A stretch of DNA of 62,000 bases from Phoronis australis (taxonomy: Eukaryota; Phoronida; Phoronidae), in NCBI GenBank assembly GCA_002633005.1, contig NMRA01000704.1, positions 37,310 to 99,309 on the forward strand. The letters are read 5' to 3'. Under the pieces are notes generated by a model, which was given only the letters and a program-made list of their open reading frames with translations, made no database searches and had not been told where the DNA came from. Of the stretch, positions 1 through 15,423 are shown piece after piece (positions within the stretch are counted from its first letter, which is position 1; every line of letters starts with the position of its first letter). The translations under genes and the position numbers were made by a program.

Positions 1-456
1 CAGACGGAAACTCAGTGCGGCAGACAAAGTCGCTGAAAGCGGAGGTTTTGACGCCGGCGGCGTTCTTAAACTTTGCAAACAAGGGAAGAAAATAAAGTGA
101 CAAAAAGGTTCAAGTATTTTGAAGTGAGTTCATGACCCAAGACAATAACTCTTTACCTGTATTGTGATTCAGATTGCTAAACCACCGTCTCGGAGTCCCG
201 GCGTCGTTGCACTCATTGTGATCATCGATCTTTTTCTAAAAGTCGGGGAATCGCGCATTTCCTTAGCACTAGGCGCTAAATCTTCATTCTTTAAAAGTCG
301 GGGTGGGCGCTTAACCGAGAGGTGGGCGCTTAACTGAAACTCTTAAAAAATCGGGGGAGGGCAGTTAACCGAGCAGTGGGCGGTTAAATCGGAAATCCAG
401 TTAAAGTCGGGGATGGGCGGTTAACTGAACATGGGCGTTAACCCGAACGATTACGG
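1..456 (-). mobile_element. End of a Tc1-like TIR element, cut by the window edge
   Basis: This is the reverse complement of the left part of the element at 26843-28339. It ends ACCCGAACGATTACGG followed by TA at 457-458. Inside are several TTAACCGCCCA or TTAAGCGCCCA subterminal repeats. On the minus strand both copies can be read as CRRKLSAADKVAES...GGVLKLC in an open frame that I do not recognise. Confidence 0.8.
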
Positions 457-457
457 T

Positions 458-1725
458 ATGTTATTACATGGGTGGATACACCACTGCATGACGCCGCGGC
501 TGTGGCACTACTGATGGTCAGACTCCCTCTTTTGAAATCCTAGATAAACCCCTAACTACATCCAATGATTTATTAGATTTTTTCGAACATGAACTAATGT
601 GTTGTTTGAGTTTAGATTTCCCCGTTTTTATTTGAAACTATGCGAACAGGTATAGGGTTACTTCTCCATGGCCTACATGCAAGACCTGAGGGGCATAACT
701 GACCACAAACTGTTTGTTGTTTTTAATTTGATTATCTCAATCTGGAAAGTTCAGTGACACTTAGTGTGCTGTCATAGTACTTAGACCTGATCTCATCTCA
801 GTTCATTTTGATGCCACTTTCAGTTCAGTGGTCCTCAACTATGGGATCAGGTGTGTTTCCAATCAGTGTGGTAAATGGTGTGCTCCACCAATGGAGCGTA
901 AAACTAACTTTCTCTTTAAGTTTGTGTAACCAAATGATTGAAATTAGAAACGCTTGTTTAGTTTACAGTGCTTTCCCATTAGGGGAACTTCAGTTTACTG
1001 AAACTTGGCTTACCTTTCCCACTAGACAGTGATATCAAAGTTATCGCTAGAAGGCGATTCAGTCATCGAAGTAGACACCAGATAGCGCAGTTCATTAGTA
1101 CTCTCAAACGAATATCGATTTGTGGGTTCCAGGCTAACTAAAAGTTGTTCTGCCATTTACGAGTGTTTATGAAAATGATCAATGTCATTCTTCATCAGAT
1201 ATGCTTTCTTTTATTTAATTGTGTGCGTCTATTGAGAGCACGTCGGCTACGCTGCAATAACAAAGAGCATGTTTTGCGAGTCTCGCATGATCATATATCA
1301 TTGTCGCGATCTCTACCAATAACTTCTACAAAACTTTGCTTTGATTGTTCCCATTACACCGAAGTTTTGGTGAGTACCGAAGCTTTCCAAGTCCTTTGCA
1401 AATCCTAATATTTCAGTGAAGTTTTGCTTGCAGATTAATTAAATGTCCTTTTTCACTTCAACTTCTCAATTTTGCTTGATGAAAGCTGTGGTACAAATGA
1501 TTATGGAAAATCATGAAATAAAATTTGACTTGCCGGCCATATTGTGTCCTAAATTGGTGATATTTTACCATACCTTTTACAGCATTCTCATGCTTTGTGA
1601 TGACTATGTAACAAAGAAACAGTACAGCAATTGTTTTGGTCCGGAGTTGGTGATATTTTACGGTTGACCTGTGTGCTTATATCTTGAAACAGTGCATTTT
1701 TTCAAAGATATTTTTACTCAACTGC

Positions 1726-1779
<54 letters not shown>

Positions 1780-3842
1780 TGTGCGTGTGTGTAGGGGCGT
1801 GCGTGCGCGCGTGTACCTAATCTTCACTTTTAGCCATTGGTGATGATCTCTTACACATGGTATGTGTGCAGTGTTAAACTGGAGGTTACTAGTGTGGTTT
1901 TTGTTATGTCTACCATGTTGTAACTGACACAAGTTTCATTAGCATCTTACTTTAGAATGTGATGCTTGGTTTTACCCATGTGTTTCACCTGTACATACAC
2001 AGACTCTGTATAGACGCTGCTTCAGGCACCTGGACCTAAAATGCGTGCCTATTTGGTAGATGTCTGGCAAAAATATACTGAAGTTTGGTAACAATTTACC
2101 TTGAGTTAATTTTTCGTGGTTGGTATAAGTCGCTATTTCTCTCGGTTGTGCTATGGATCGTCAAAATCATCAACCGCTCATGTTTGAACATCTAGTTTAT
2201 TGGGTTTGGCCAACACTGCATGTAAATTTGAAAATGGTCCTTGTAACTTGGGAAAGGCTTTGCAAGTTATCAATAAAACATTAATTTATGAATCGTAAAT
2301 GCATGTTGATGCCCTGTCTGCACGATTCATATCCAAGTGGTATAGATATTGTGCTTCTAATGTAAGATACCTACACTATGTAGACATAACTTCAGCTAAG
2401 ATAATGGTCCATAGCCAATTGAAAACAATGTTTATTCGGTTTGAAAGAAAATTGCTGCACCATAAACTGAAATGTCACCCTTAGTGGTGTATGTTTCCAA
2501 AAATGTTTTGGAATTCAGATTCTCTGTATTTATCTGTTTACCTTTCTGGAGGTTATCTACAATCTGTATTGACACCTGGCTTTATCTGGATGTGGATGTG
2601 ATGTACTTTGTCCCACAAGGGCCTGGCTCTTGTTTGTTTAGTCCTTGGTAGACAGACATATATTTTATCTCTACCCATTGCTTCCATCAATAGTGCACTA
2701 TGCTGAAGGAAAACAAATACATTGGTGTTTTTCAGTTAATATGCTCTGTACTTTAATGAAGGGTCACAGTTGGCGTTGTTTAGAGAGGGACACAATCTAA
2801 ATAAGTTTGTGTTCATATGATTAAATAAACATTTTATTTTAGGTATAAAAAGTCTTTCATGTGCCCAAGATTGCAAGTTGACATGAGATACAGGTTATGA
2901 TAATGGTTTGAAACCAGAATGGTGGGAAAATGACCTTATTTCACAACTGGTGTTATTCCTTCAAATTGGGAAAGTCGAAAAACAACAGAAAACATTTGCC
3001 ATGAAAACACATACACATTCCAACATTATAAGTGCCATGGGCACTTGCTATATAAATTGACTTAGGTCAGGGATCAATGCTTAGCTTAACGTCAACTCGC
3101 CAAATAAAACCTGACAAAATTCCCCAGTCACCAAGTAGGAAAGGAGTTCGCCAAAGCGAGGCAACCACGTATGCTCCTGAGGAGGTCCTGGGCCTCACAA
3201 ACAGCACATACTGAAAAATATCTAATTTAGAACCTGATTTTGTGGTTAGGTGAAATTTTATTTCCTAATTTTTTAATCAGTGATGTACAGGTACCAAGCT
3301 AATGCCTAGCAGTATTGCAAGCCCCGTACAATAGCTACCAACAGACACTATTTTGTGAGGATTCACAGATATTTTAGAAGCCATTGAAAAGTGAAAAAAA
3401 GAAGTTTTGGTGATATATCTTTGTACGAAATGAGAAATGAGACTTTACCATAGTTGGCAACATTCTCAGGTGAAAAAAGACACTTGAACTGAAACGGCAG
3501 GCATGTGAAAATATGCCAAAGCGCAAGAAGCAAATTACCACAGTTAACAAAAACTACCTTGAGGCATTTTCTTTTTTCTCTTTGTTGAATGGAAAAACAG
3601 GAATGGATTGTGCACATACTTCTTTGTTCTAACTTGGGACTCGCAAAAATTTGGCGACTTAAGGGCAACTTGGAATTTTTACTAGGTCGCAGTGTTCTCC
3701 ACAATACCAATTCCAAACTCGACGCAAGTTTCTAGAGTCCAATATCAGTAGTCAACACTGTCTTTTCTCTAGTCTATAGCCTTAATATCTCCACTGTACA
3801 TTGAACTGGTCAGGTGTGACCTATTTTTTAACACTTTGTAGG
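458..3842. other. 5' flank or intron 1, no gene seen
   Basis: AT-rich sequence without convincing splice-framed coding sequence. The only clear structure is the GT microsatellite at 1731-1800. I looked for the first GRK exon (MELENIV-like) and did not find it. Confidence 0.6.
1731..1800 (+). repeat. (GT)n microsatellite
   Basis: Almost pure GT for about 45 bases, then GC/GT-interrupted (GTGCGCGTGTGCGTGTGT) and a further GCGTGCGTGCGCGCGTG run up to about 1814. A Z-DNA-prone alternating purine-pyrimidine tract. Confidence 0.95.
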
Positions 3843-6595
3843 GCCTACACGTGAAAACCACGAATCATACTCAAAGTTCCCATTCAACTAACGGCTGTCT
3901 CACAAATAAAAAACTTGTTATTAAAAGCATGTGGCCAGTAAGCGTGCTACATACCTGTCACTTGACACCGCAGACATTAACCTTCGGGAACTATCCAAGA
4001 AACTACCCCAGGTAGCATAACAGCAAGAAATAAATATTGGGCACTAATTTTACAAAGTTTCTAATGCCATAAAAACTGTTGCGTTAAACTATGCGTTACT
4101 TTTAAGAGGGATTGCTTTGTTAATCACTTTTTCAATGTATCCATAATTGGTGTTTTTAAAGTAAAGTATCTGATAAAATGCCCCACTGATAGTGGACATC
4201 TCCGCCCCCAAATCTCCCGGAAAATTTGTCACGTCTAGGCACCCGGCGACTCAATGACATTCGGCCTTAGGCCCTACCGAGACAATTCTTGCATGTTTTG
4301 ATAGGGGGGAGGGGGGTGCTTATTGTAACCCAAGGCCGTTCAAGCCCGGTCTCCGCAACGGGTGAAATCGGAAGCTAAGATTTGTCATATTTACGCTCTG
4401 TGACATACCTGTAAGCTATGACAGGCTTTCTACAAGTTGCGGTGCATTGCTATCAAACTTAGCTGTTAAATTACGATCATTTTACAGAAAATTGTGCAGA
4501 AATCCCAGGCCGAAAACTCGCTGACTGACTGCCTGGCGATCATTAATATGGCAACTTGAATGATTGAATAAAAATACAGTTTCAACTTAAGCAAATTATC
4601 TGAAATCCTCGTAAGTTTTTCAGATAGCGTCCTTAAGATTTTTAAGTTCCCGTGGAGTTGGGATTAATGACAGGTTAAGTCCAAATCTGTGCTAGATTGT
4701 GCCATCTATGATTGTAGGCCTACCCAGCAACACGAGAAAATTCTGGACTAACACACATGATGTTGTCATGTGACATTTATTTTGAAGTTCGTCTGTATGA
4801 GTAAGCGAGCGCGTGTGTGTCACCAGAGTTCATTTGCCAGAGTAAACGCAATCTATTGAGCTAGATTTGCATTGTTTCGAAAGAAATTAGCACAAGCAGT
4901 AAAGCAGAATGTGTGTAGCTGGATGCGTACGTAACTATCTGACAGTTATTTTTTGGTGTAAGGGTGTGTAAGCATTCACTGTCAGTGGTCATTTTATTGG
5001 ATATTTGGCTTAAAAACACCAATTATGATTAACCAAACAATATCCCTCTTAAAAATAACAGACATTTTTTCATAGTATTAGAAACTATTAGAGCCAATTT
5101 CTTGCCGATGCTATGCTACCCGTTTTGTGAATGGGTAGTTCCCAACTAATGTCTTTGATGACAGGTACGTGTATGTCGCTCGCGCTTCCTGGACACGTGC
5201 TTTTAACACTGGCCAAGTTTTTTTATTAGTGTTCAAACGATTCGCGGTTTTCACGTGTACCATAAAATTCCCGTTTAAGGAGGGAAACATCTAAAATGCA
5301 ATCTCGTCGATCGTCAAGTACACTCCGTCTGTTCTGAAAGGCCAGACCATAGTGGGACACATTCCTCTGTCAGCAAAACTTTTGTGTTCGTTTTGAGGCA
5401 CGCAGAAGTTTGAAGTGTATAGTTACGGCTAAATACCAACATAGCGGCGAGGCTTGTGGTCTACAAATTCTGTGGAATGTCTGATGTTATTGATAAATTG
5501 AAGACTTTACTGTAGAATTTTAGGACTGTAGGTAAGGCATTTTTCGCATGTACACGTTCATGGATTGAGCGCTTATTTTAGCAAAGTCTGAAAACGCATG
5601 GGAGGGCGCTTATAGGGGCATGGGCAGTTATTACGGCGAATACGGTATGTGAAAACTGCGAATTGAAGACTAATAAAAACTTGTCCTTTGTTAAAAGCAC
5701 TTGGCCAGAAAGTGTGCGCTATATACAAGTACCTGTCGTCGAATACAAGTCTTTGGGAACTATTTATTCATGAAACGGGTAGCATAGCATCGGCAAGAAA
5801 TAAATACTGGCTCTTATTTCCGAAAGTTTTTAATACCGTAAAAACATTTGCGTTATTTTTAGAAGGAATTATTAAATTAATCGTAATTGGTGTTTTTGAA
5901 GTCAAACTGACCCACTGATAGTGAGCACTTCCACACCCTTACTTCCCCCGAATCTCCAGAAAAATAACTGTTCGACTATCACGCATCCAGTCACCCAGCA
6001 ATTCAATATCGGGTACGTTACATTGCGTTTGCTCTGGCAAATGAATTCTGCTGACATGCACGCGCTCGGTTACTCACACAATACGCAGACGAACTTCAAA
6101 ACAAACGTCACGTGACAACAACGTGTGTTCGTCCAGAGATTTTTGTTGTGTTGCGGGGTAGGATCTAGCATAGATTTGGACTTTAATATGCAATTAATCC
6201 TAACTCCACAGGAACTTAAAAATCTTAGGGATGCTATTTTGAAAACTTAAGGAGGACTTGAGGTAATTTGTTGAGTCGAAACTGTACTTTTACTCAACAA
6301 TTCAAGTTGACCTATTGGCGATAGCGAGGCAGCGACGCATCAGTCGGCGAGTTTTCGCTCTGGAATTTTCAGAAAATGCTCGTAATTTAACAACAAAGTT
6401 TGATATCAATGCACTGCAACTTTGTAGAAACTCTGTCATAGGTTACAGATGCCTCACAGAGCATAAATTTGATGAATTCTAGCTTACCTGTTGCGGAGAC
6501 CGGGTTTCAACCACTTTGGGCTACAGTAAGCGCCCCCATTCCTGAAGCGAATTTTTCTAGGCTCCCTGGGCGCTTATTAGGGCGAATAGGGTAGA
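3843..6595. mobile_element. Compound foldback repeat with three related arms
   Basis: Segment 3843-4230 (partial) and segment 5643-6595 are in direct orientation; 4315-5250 is the inverse of the latter. Landmarks are GTTGCGGAGACCGGG (6480s) against CCCGGTCTCCGCAACG (4349 on), and TAATTGGTGTTTTT (4144, 5884) against AAAAACACCAATTATG (5013). The arms differ noticeably, so this is old. The right end, GGGCGAATAGGGTA, and the flank at about 5630, GGCGAATACGGTA, resemble the TA-ended TIR family at 26843. No transposase frame was seen. Confidence 0.75.
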
Positions 6596-9453
<2,858 letters not shown>

Positions 9454-9982
9454 TGAATTGTACGACAACTTCAAGGATGGATGTTGCTTTTTTAACGCTT
9501 TGAAATGACTTGTAGATTGAAGACCAGTTGACCAATTCTGCTCCATGTGAAGCTGATGTTGCCTAAGGAGTGCACTGAGAAAGCTCAAAACAAGAATCTG
9601 TTTTAACTTCAGACAAAGATTAATTCTGCATGAGCCTCAAACCTATACACTCTTGCATGATTGATTCTCCAGGATTTAGTCTCCTGCTTGACTACAACTT
9701 CCTTATTCTTCTTGTAGTTGAAGCTGCACTTCACTCTGCTAAAAACGAAAATCAAATCAGGCCTTCTCTTCTCATAACGCCAGTCTCATAATTCCTTACT
9801 GTGATTGGGTGGTTCCATTTCCGCTACCAACTCAAGTCACAGGAAATGCGTTCATGCACCGTTTTCGAATTCTTAATTTTAGGGTTGGTCAACTCTGAAG
9901 CATTGAGCTTACCAGTCCTGGTAAACTCTGAAGAGTTGTCTTGAGTCGCTGGTGGTCTTTATGTTGTTGTGGGCACCAACTC

Positions 9983-10507
9983 CAGGGCTGGGAATTTTCC
10001 GCGGAAACTCAGATTTCCGCTTTTTTCAAATGTTCTGTCCCCGTGTTTTAATATATTTCCGCGTAAAAAGAAATCAGATTTGATATAAAATTTCTGCTTC
10101 AAATTTCTCTCTTACCGCGGCATTGCTGACGACTTTCACCTCGAAAAGCGAAAATTGCTCTTTATATTTAGGAGGAACGTAAATTGTCATCATTGCCGGG
10201 GCACCTGGGATAGCGTGGTTTTCTTCAATGGCGTCTCATGAGATTGTAAATCGCGGTGACAAATACTACGACTCTGCAGGCAAAAATGTGTGGAGGTGGG
10301 AGTGGACGGACGAGCTAAAAAGACGCAGACGCACTCTTCTGGAGGTGGTACCTTTTTTTTCTTAGTCCTCCTGATGTTTTTTCGGCAAAAGGTCCACATT
10401 CCACATCGACAAAAACTCGAGCCCCCCCCCATTTTCAAGGCTGGTTGCGAGCATGTTTAGGGCCGTAAAAATTTCCGCTTTTTTGTCATGGGTCATTCCA
10501 AGCCCTG
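9983..10507 (+). mobile_element. Short TIR element, 6-bp target duplication CAACTC (copy 1 of 3)
   Basis: It starts CAGGGCTGGGAATTTTCCGC and ends GGTCATTCCAAGCCCTG, and is flanked on both sides by CAACTC (9977-9982, 10508-10513). The minus strand holds an open stretch with ARPSTPTSTHFCLQS and RRTKKKK that is also found in copy 3. The terminal CAGGGCTTGG recalls hAT elements, but a 6-bp duplication is not typical for that group. Confidence 0.93.
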
Positions 10508-11199
10508 CAACTCAATGCATACACGCACTGGTTTTGAATTCGCAGTTTAGAGTTGGCCAACCCTAACTCTGAAGCGTTTCTTTGAGTCGATGATGGTTTT
10601 GGTGTTCTTAATGGTTACGGTAATATAATGGTATCATGGTAAGAACTTTGAGAAAGACTTAGTTTGATTTTCATTCTTTACTCAGCTAAGTAGGGTGAAA
10701 TACAACTGTAAATGTTTAAAATGGAGCTGTGGTCGAGCTCTGGTTAAAGGAGCATGCCACCCAAAAAACATCCTGTTTTGTATCGATTTAGATCCAGTAT
10801 TTCTACTCGATAACGTAACGTTCGGTTGCGTTACCTGACACCTGACGGCAGACGGAGGTGTTGAAATTATCCATCCAAAGACGTCATTGGTTTCAAACGC
10901 AGTCTGTTCAGCAGTTCACAACACCGGTTACTGGTGTCGGGTTATGGCTTTAATCCATCATTTAACACCAATAAATCATCAGACCTCTATGTAAAACCCT
11001 TAAAAATACACCGAGTTCTTATACAAACGCGTTGTTACTTGGCGAAATAAATTTCGCCAAGTATGTTGCTCTGACACTAAGTTTGTTTTTTTTTTGTTTG
11101 TTCGCACGATACAGGTCGCAATTTTCGTCCGATCATCACGAAATTTACACATAACACATAGTTCCGGAAGTACTGGAAGCCTATTGTTTTTCGTTGTGG

Positions 11200-11520
11200 T
11201 GGCTGTGGTGGCCATTTTGTTTTCATTTTAAGATTCAAAGGCTTCTGGAGGCTACAATTTCTTACGTACAGAGCTGAAAATCAGCACAATGAATGGCCCG
11301 GATGTGCACTACATGTATGCCGGAAATTGTTTACTTCCGGTTAAAGATGGCGGAAATATCGGCGATCGCGCATGCGCACCTCGATTTTGGCCTAAAAACG
11401 TTTTCTCCTGTAGAGGGCGCATTATGGGACCAATTCCTTCGAATTTTTACAAGTATTAGTTTCTTATGACGTGCTATTATACAAAGCCAAAAAACCGGAA
11501 GTTGCTTTCAAGATGGCGGT
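11200..11520. promoter_or_regulatory. Cluster of promoter-type motifs inside intron 2
   Basis: In about 320 bases there are GCCATTTTG (YY1-like, inverse, about 11209), ACTTCCGG and CCGGAAG (ETS-like, about 11333 and 11495), AAGATGGCGG twice (YY1-like, about 11345 and 11509), the palindrome GCGCATGCGC at 11368-11377 (NRF1-like) and GTAGAGGGCGC (about 11411). Such a mix is known from housekeeping promoters. It could be an alternative promoter, or a repeat that happens to carry these motifs. Confidence 0.35.
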
Positions 11521-11899
11521 TCTGGCGCATGTTGACCTATTTTCAGTCGTGCTAAGGTGCCACCTAAACGCGATGAGAAAATGACATGAATTTTTGCATG
11601 TGGATTCTTTAAGGTATACTCTTTCAAATGAACTGTAACAATTTTTCTCTCAGACTTACCGTTTTCGAGATATTTGACTACATTTCTTAAAAAAACGCAA
11701 AATTTCATTTTTTTCGAAAAATTTACGGAATTAGACGATACCATCGGTTTAGATAGAATTTTGTACGGGCTTTCAGAATATGTTTTCCATTTTTCGCTAG
11801 GACGTCTACTTTTCGAGTTATTTGAGATTTTCTGATAACGCTGTTCCTTTGTTGAGTGCTCTTGCTGCATTGATGTTGGTTTATCTTCTAATGAACTAG

Positions 11900-12212
11900 A
11901 CTGTAGCCTATTTCTTATTGATTTATGACATCTAAGTTCATCAAATGAATGTTGTGATGTTGTTCATCATCGCCACCACCATCGTCATATTCGTCATCAT
12001 CTTTGTCATCATCTCCCTCGTTGTCTTTTCCCTTAATTTCGCCAAGTGTCGCTCAAGACTGTAGCCTTTTTCTTACTGATTTCGGACTTCTACGTTCGTC
12101 ATGTGTATGTTATTATTACTTCTTTAGTTCATCCTCGCCACCATCGTTGTCATATTCATCATCTTCGTCATCATCTTTATCGTCATCTTTTTGGTTAATT
12201 TCGCCAAGTTTC
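11900..12212 (-). repeat. Tandem pair of about 155-bp units with acidic-coding minus strand
   Basis: 11900-12055 and 12056-12212 both start near ACTGTAGCC...TTTCTTA and end TTTCGCCAAGT-like, with runs of TCATCATCGTC between. The minus strand of each reads acidic residues, DDDKDDDEYDDGGGDDE and DDDKDDDEDDEYDNDGGEDE. It could be a remnant of an acidic protein segment or simple-sequence drift. Confidence 0.6.
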
Positions 12213-12441
12213 GCTCCTCAAAGCGCTTTCATTTTATTTCGCCGTTACGGATTTATTGGTTTTTGGACGCACCGGAGCCTACAAGGTTCGGCAAGTCAAT
12301 TTACCAAGGTCCGTAGCAGGAGTTTGGGGTCTGTTCGGAGATAAATTCGAAGTATTCTTCCGTGAAATACAGACAGGAGAACCTAGATCTGTGTTGCTTA
12401 GACTTGTAATTTTTTTAGTTCTAAACACACAAAACGCTTGT

Positions 12442-12545
12442 TATCCCGGCCAGTAGCTCGGAACCCAATCAGGCCCATTGCGACCGGACTGACTATCCCG
12501 GCCAGTGGCTCGGAACCCGATCGTGCCTGTTGCGGCCGGCCGGTA
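12442..12545 (+). repeat. 52-bp direct repeat, two GC-rich copies
   Basis: TATCCCGGCCAGTAGCTCGG at 12442 recurs as TATCCCGGCCAGTGGCTCGG at 12494, each followed by AACCC and a GCGRCCGG end. Confidence 0.85.
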
Positions 12546-12734
12546 CTGGCATGAACATAAACCAGCTTGAGTTGGAGACTGAACCTCCAGCCACGAAAAG
12601 ATTAATAGTGAGCCAAAGAAATAATGTGCACATAATTATTTTTGTGAATTAACCACGAAACTGAAAATCTATTTACTTGTCGGGGGCCGCGAAGTCAGGT
12701 TCCCCTTCCACAGATCGTCGGGGCAAAGGTTGTA

Positions 12735-12879
12735 CATGGGCGGCGCACCATAGGGGGCTGGGGGCTATAGGCCCCCACTTTTTTCAGTGCTACACCGCAC
12801 ATGGTCTATAGGCGGTGCACCACAGGAGGGGGCTGAGGGGACTTTAGCCCCCACTTTTTTCAGTGTTGTGCTGCCCATG
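12735..12879 (+). mobile_element. Dimeric short repeat with ATGGGCGGCGC / GCCCATG ends
   Basis: Two head-to-tail units of about 72 bp, each with GGGGGCT then CCCCCACTTTTTTCAGTG. Ends CATGGGCGGCGCACC and GTGCTGCCCATG form a short imperfect inverted repeat. Other copies are at 48988-49102 and 61050-61351. Confidence 0.75.
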
Positions 12880-13249
12880 TTGTATATATAGTAATAATGA
12901 TTTGAATAATATATTTTTATTTCTAAATAAAGATTCCCCTAACATTTGACCATAGCATATAAAATCTAGTATTTGTTTCACAACAGTTTTCTGTCAGTAA
13001 ACACTGAATTAGCATGCGCTCACACAGCCTCGGTGCCCGGTCAATTACCTTTATTGCCGGCAATGCAGTGGTTTATTCATTGATGGCTTCTCAACATTTG
13101 CACTCACGAATACTGCAAAGGCATTACAAAGTGTATCTAATGAGACGACTAATATTTTTTGTTTCAGTTTTATATAAGTATTGGTTAGGATGAGAATAAT
13201 TCATTTTGAAACAGAACGCAGAAAATAAACGTCTTGCCATGTAGCAGGG

Positions 13250-13390
13250 ACTCATCTAGGATTTGAAAATTGGGGGTCCAAATTCGTGAGACTGACGAGT
13301 CGTGCAAAGCGCAAATCTGAGGCGCGCAGCGCTGGGGGGGGAGGTGGGGTTGGGGAAGTTGGGGGGGTGGGGGAATTCCCCCCCTGGTGG
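13250..13390 (+). repeat. G-rich tract next to AGGATTTGAAAATTGGGGG
   Basis: Poly-G and TTGGGG runs (13335-13365, GGGGGGGGAGGTGGGG) could form a G-quadruplex. The flank CTCATCTAGGATTTG...GGGGGTCC looks like a mobile-element end but has no second end that I could find. Confidence 0.5.
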
Positions 13391-14859
13391 GGAAAATTGT
13401 TACATAAAAAAGGTCATTTCCTTGCATTTTATTTAGCACACTGTTTGGATGTCTTTTTCTTGTTCAAAGGACGGCCCATAGGGAAACTAAACAAAAATTA
13501 GGAGGTTTGTTCCATTCAGGATGTGTGTATTGTCACTAGGCTGCAAAAATCAAGATCTGTAAATCTTTTTAGTAAGATTATTTATGTAGAGTTGCATGAT
13601 AGACAGCATGAGTACAGGACTCAATGTATCTTGAAGCTCTCAAAAGAGAAGAGTAAAATTAAGGCAGTTGAGAAACCACTTAAAATTGTGAGAAGACAAT
13701 GAAGTTGCATTCGAAAAGACATAAAAAATATATTCTAGAGTACATGTCTACGTTTCGTTACATGGCACAGTAATGCAATTCACGAATCTACAAAAACAAG
13801 ACCATATCCTCAACAAATTCACAAATCAGTATCACCAGTGCTCAACACGGTCGATAATCTCCGCTGGAAAATAGGAGTGACTGAGTGACGGCGTATGTGC
13901 ACTCGCGCGTGTATACTCGGACATGGCTTCGTAAAGGATCGTGACCAAAAAAAAACGTCGAAACTCCGTGTTAGAATTTGGCATTCGTATTTTTACGTTT
14001 CTTAAACGTTTTTCCGAGTGCTTTACACGTAAATTTCACGTCGTTTGGCTACGAGTACGAGCGTAGCCAGTGGTCGCCGGGGACATCGTAGTTGTTACGT
14101 CTTCTGCAGTGCATTTTAAAAAAAAGCGGACGCTTTGTTGAATTGAAACTTACCAGGTTAAAAGTCAATCACTGTATTTCATAGTACGCTAAAAGAAATT
14201 TATACTTAAAAAGAACTATTCTTTTCTCGCAGTTTAAGAGTCAAATCCCCGGCCAGGTTCACAGCCGAAGTAACAGGTGCTGTGCACGTGACTGGCTGAC
14301 CTACTTTTTTCCATATACGGCACGCAGTGCCACACACAGAGGATAAACTCGAATCGCCCAATAATCATGGAATTCCACAATAAGTTGAAGTATTTCGAGG
14401 CATTTATTTTCATTCTAAGTTATTCATTGAATACGTAACCAACATTACACACCACATTTTTTCTCTTAAAGTTTGCTCTGCATTCTCGCGCATCAATATA
14501 AGTCGTTCGGCCGTGCGGATTTTTTGATATTTTTTCATTCATTCGTTCGAGTTGCAACGGAGCTATGCGAACAAATTAAGGAAGTTTGCGCTAAGTTTCA
14601 TCTGGTTTGCATGTTCAACGACATTGATGGCATTTGTACGGCAGGTCAGTGCTAGAATTTTGTCGGGCTATCATTTTTTTTTTCGAAGTGTACGTTCTCC
14701 GTCGGCTATTTCAAATTGGCTGCTCCGTCGAACACATCGGGTGCCGCTTCAACTTCCGCGTCGGCAACTAGCATTAGGGGTACGGCAAAGAGTCCTTTGA
14801 ACTTCGGGTGTGGGTTCTTCAATTTCAAAGATTAAGTGTCCATGTACAGGTAGTTAGCG

Positions 14860-15062
14860 CTGGATGCAATATTTCTCGACACTAGTCGTGCGGGGGATAC
14901 CGTATGAAGCCACCTTGACGTCACAGAATAGGAAGGTATTCCCCAAAGATGGCTGCCAGTATTTGCCGATCGTCATTGTGACATTTATAGTAAAAATAGA
15001 CGGCAAAAGTTTATAATGTCGAGTTATTTCTTAATATTTAGCGAACTTAAACAATGAATTGT
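14860..15062. promoter_or_regulatory. Possible promoter-like segment upstream or downstream of a THAP remnant
   Basis: Contains TTGACGTCACAG (CRE-like, about 14913) and CAAAGATGGCTGCC (YY1-like, about 14945). No transcript start can be read from the sequence alone. Confidence 0.25.
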
Positions 15063-15423
15063 AGGTTTCAATGAAATTTATTAATAATAAATGTTACAAT
15101 TCTTCGTTTAGCCTTCATTTTCGCCGAGGTTGTTTTGGAACAGGCCGTCTTTTTTCCGTCTTGGCCGTGCCGTCCAAAGCCGTCATTTTTTTAAAAGGGC
15201 CGTCCCAAGGATGGCCAGGACGGCCGCTAGATGAGTCCCTGACATGGCAACTTGTCTGGCGCCAATCCCGATTTAGTCAAGACTCATCAGACGAAGACTT
15301 TACGGGTAGGATCTTTAGATTTCAAAGGCTATCAGATTTCAAAGGCTATCAGTTCGAACCGAAATACACTGACCAAGAAATACTAGAGGGGCGCCGTGAA
15401 TATGCACAGGCAACGGCACGTAT

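Noticed and set aside
1726-1932. His/Thr-rich minus-strand frame
   Set aside because: Translation of the GT microsatellite.
12003-12344. Ser-rich plus-strand frame
   Set aside because: Product of the TCATCATCGTC simple sequence; the acidic minus-strand reading is reported only as a finding.
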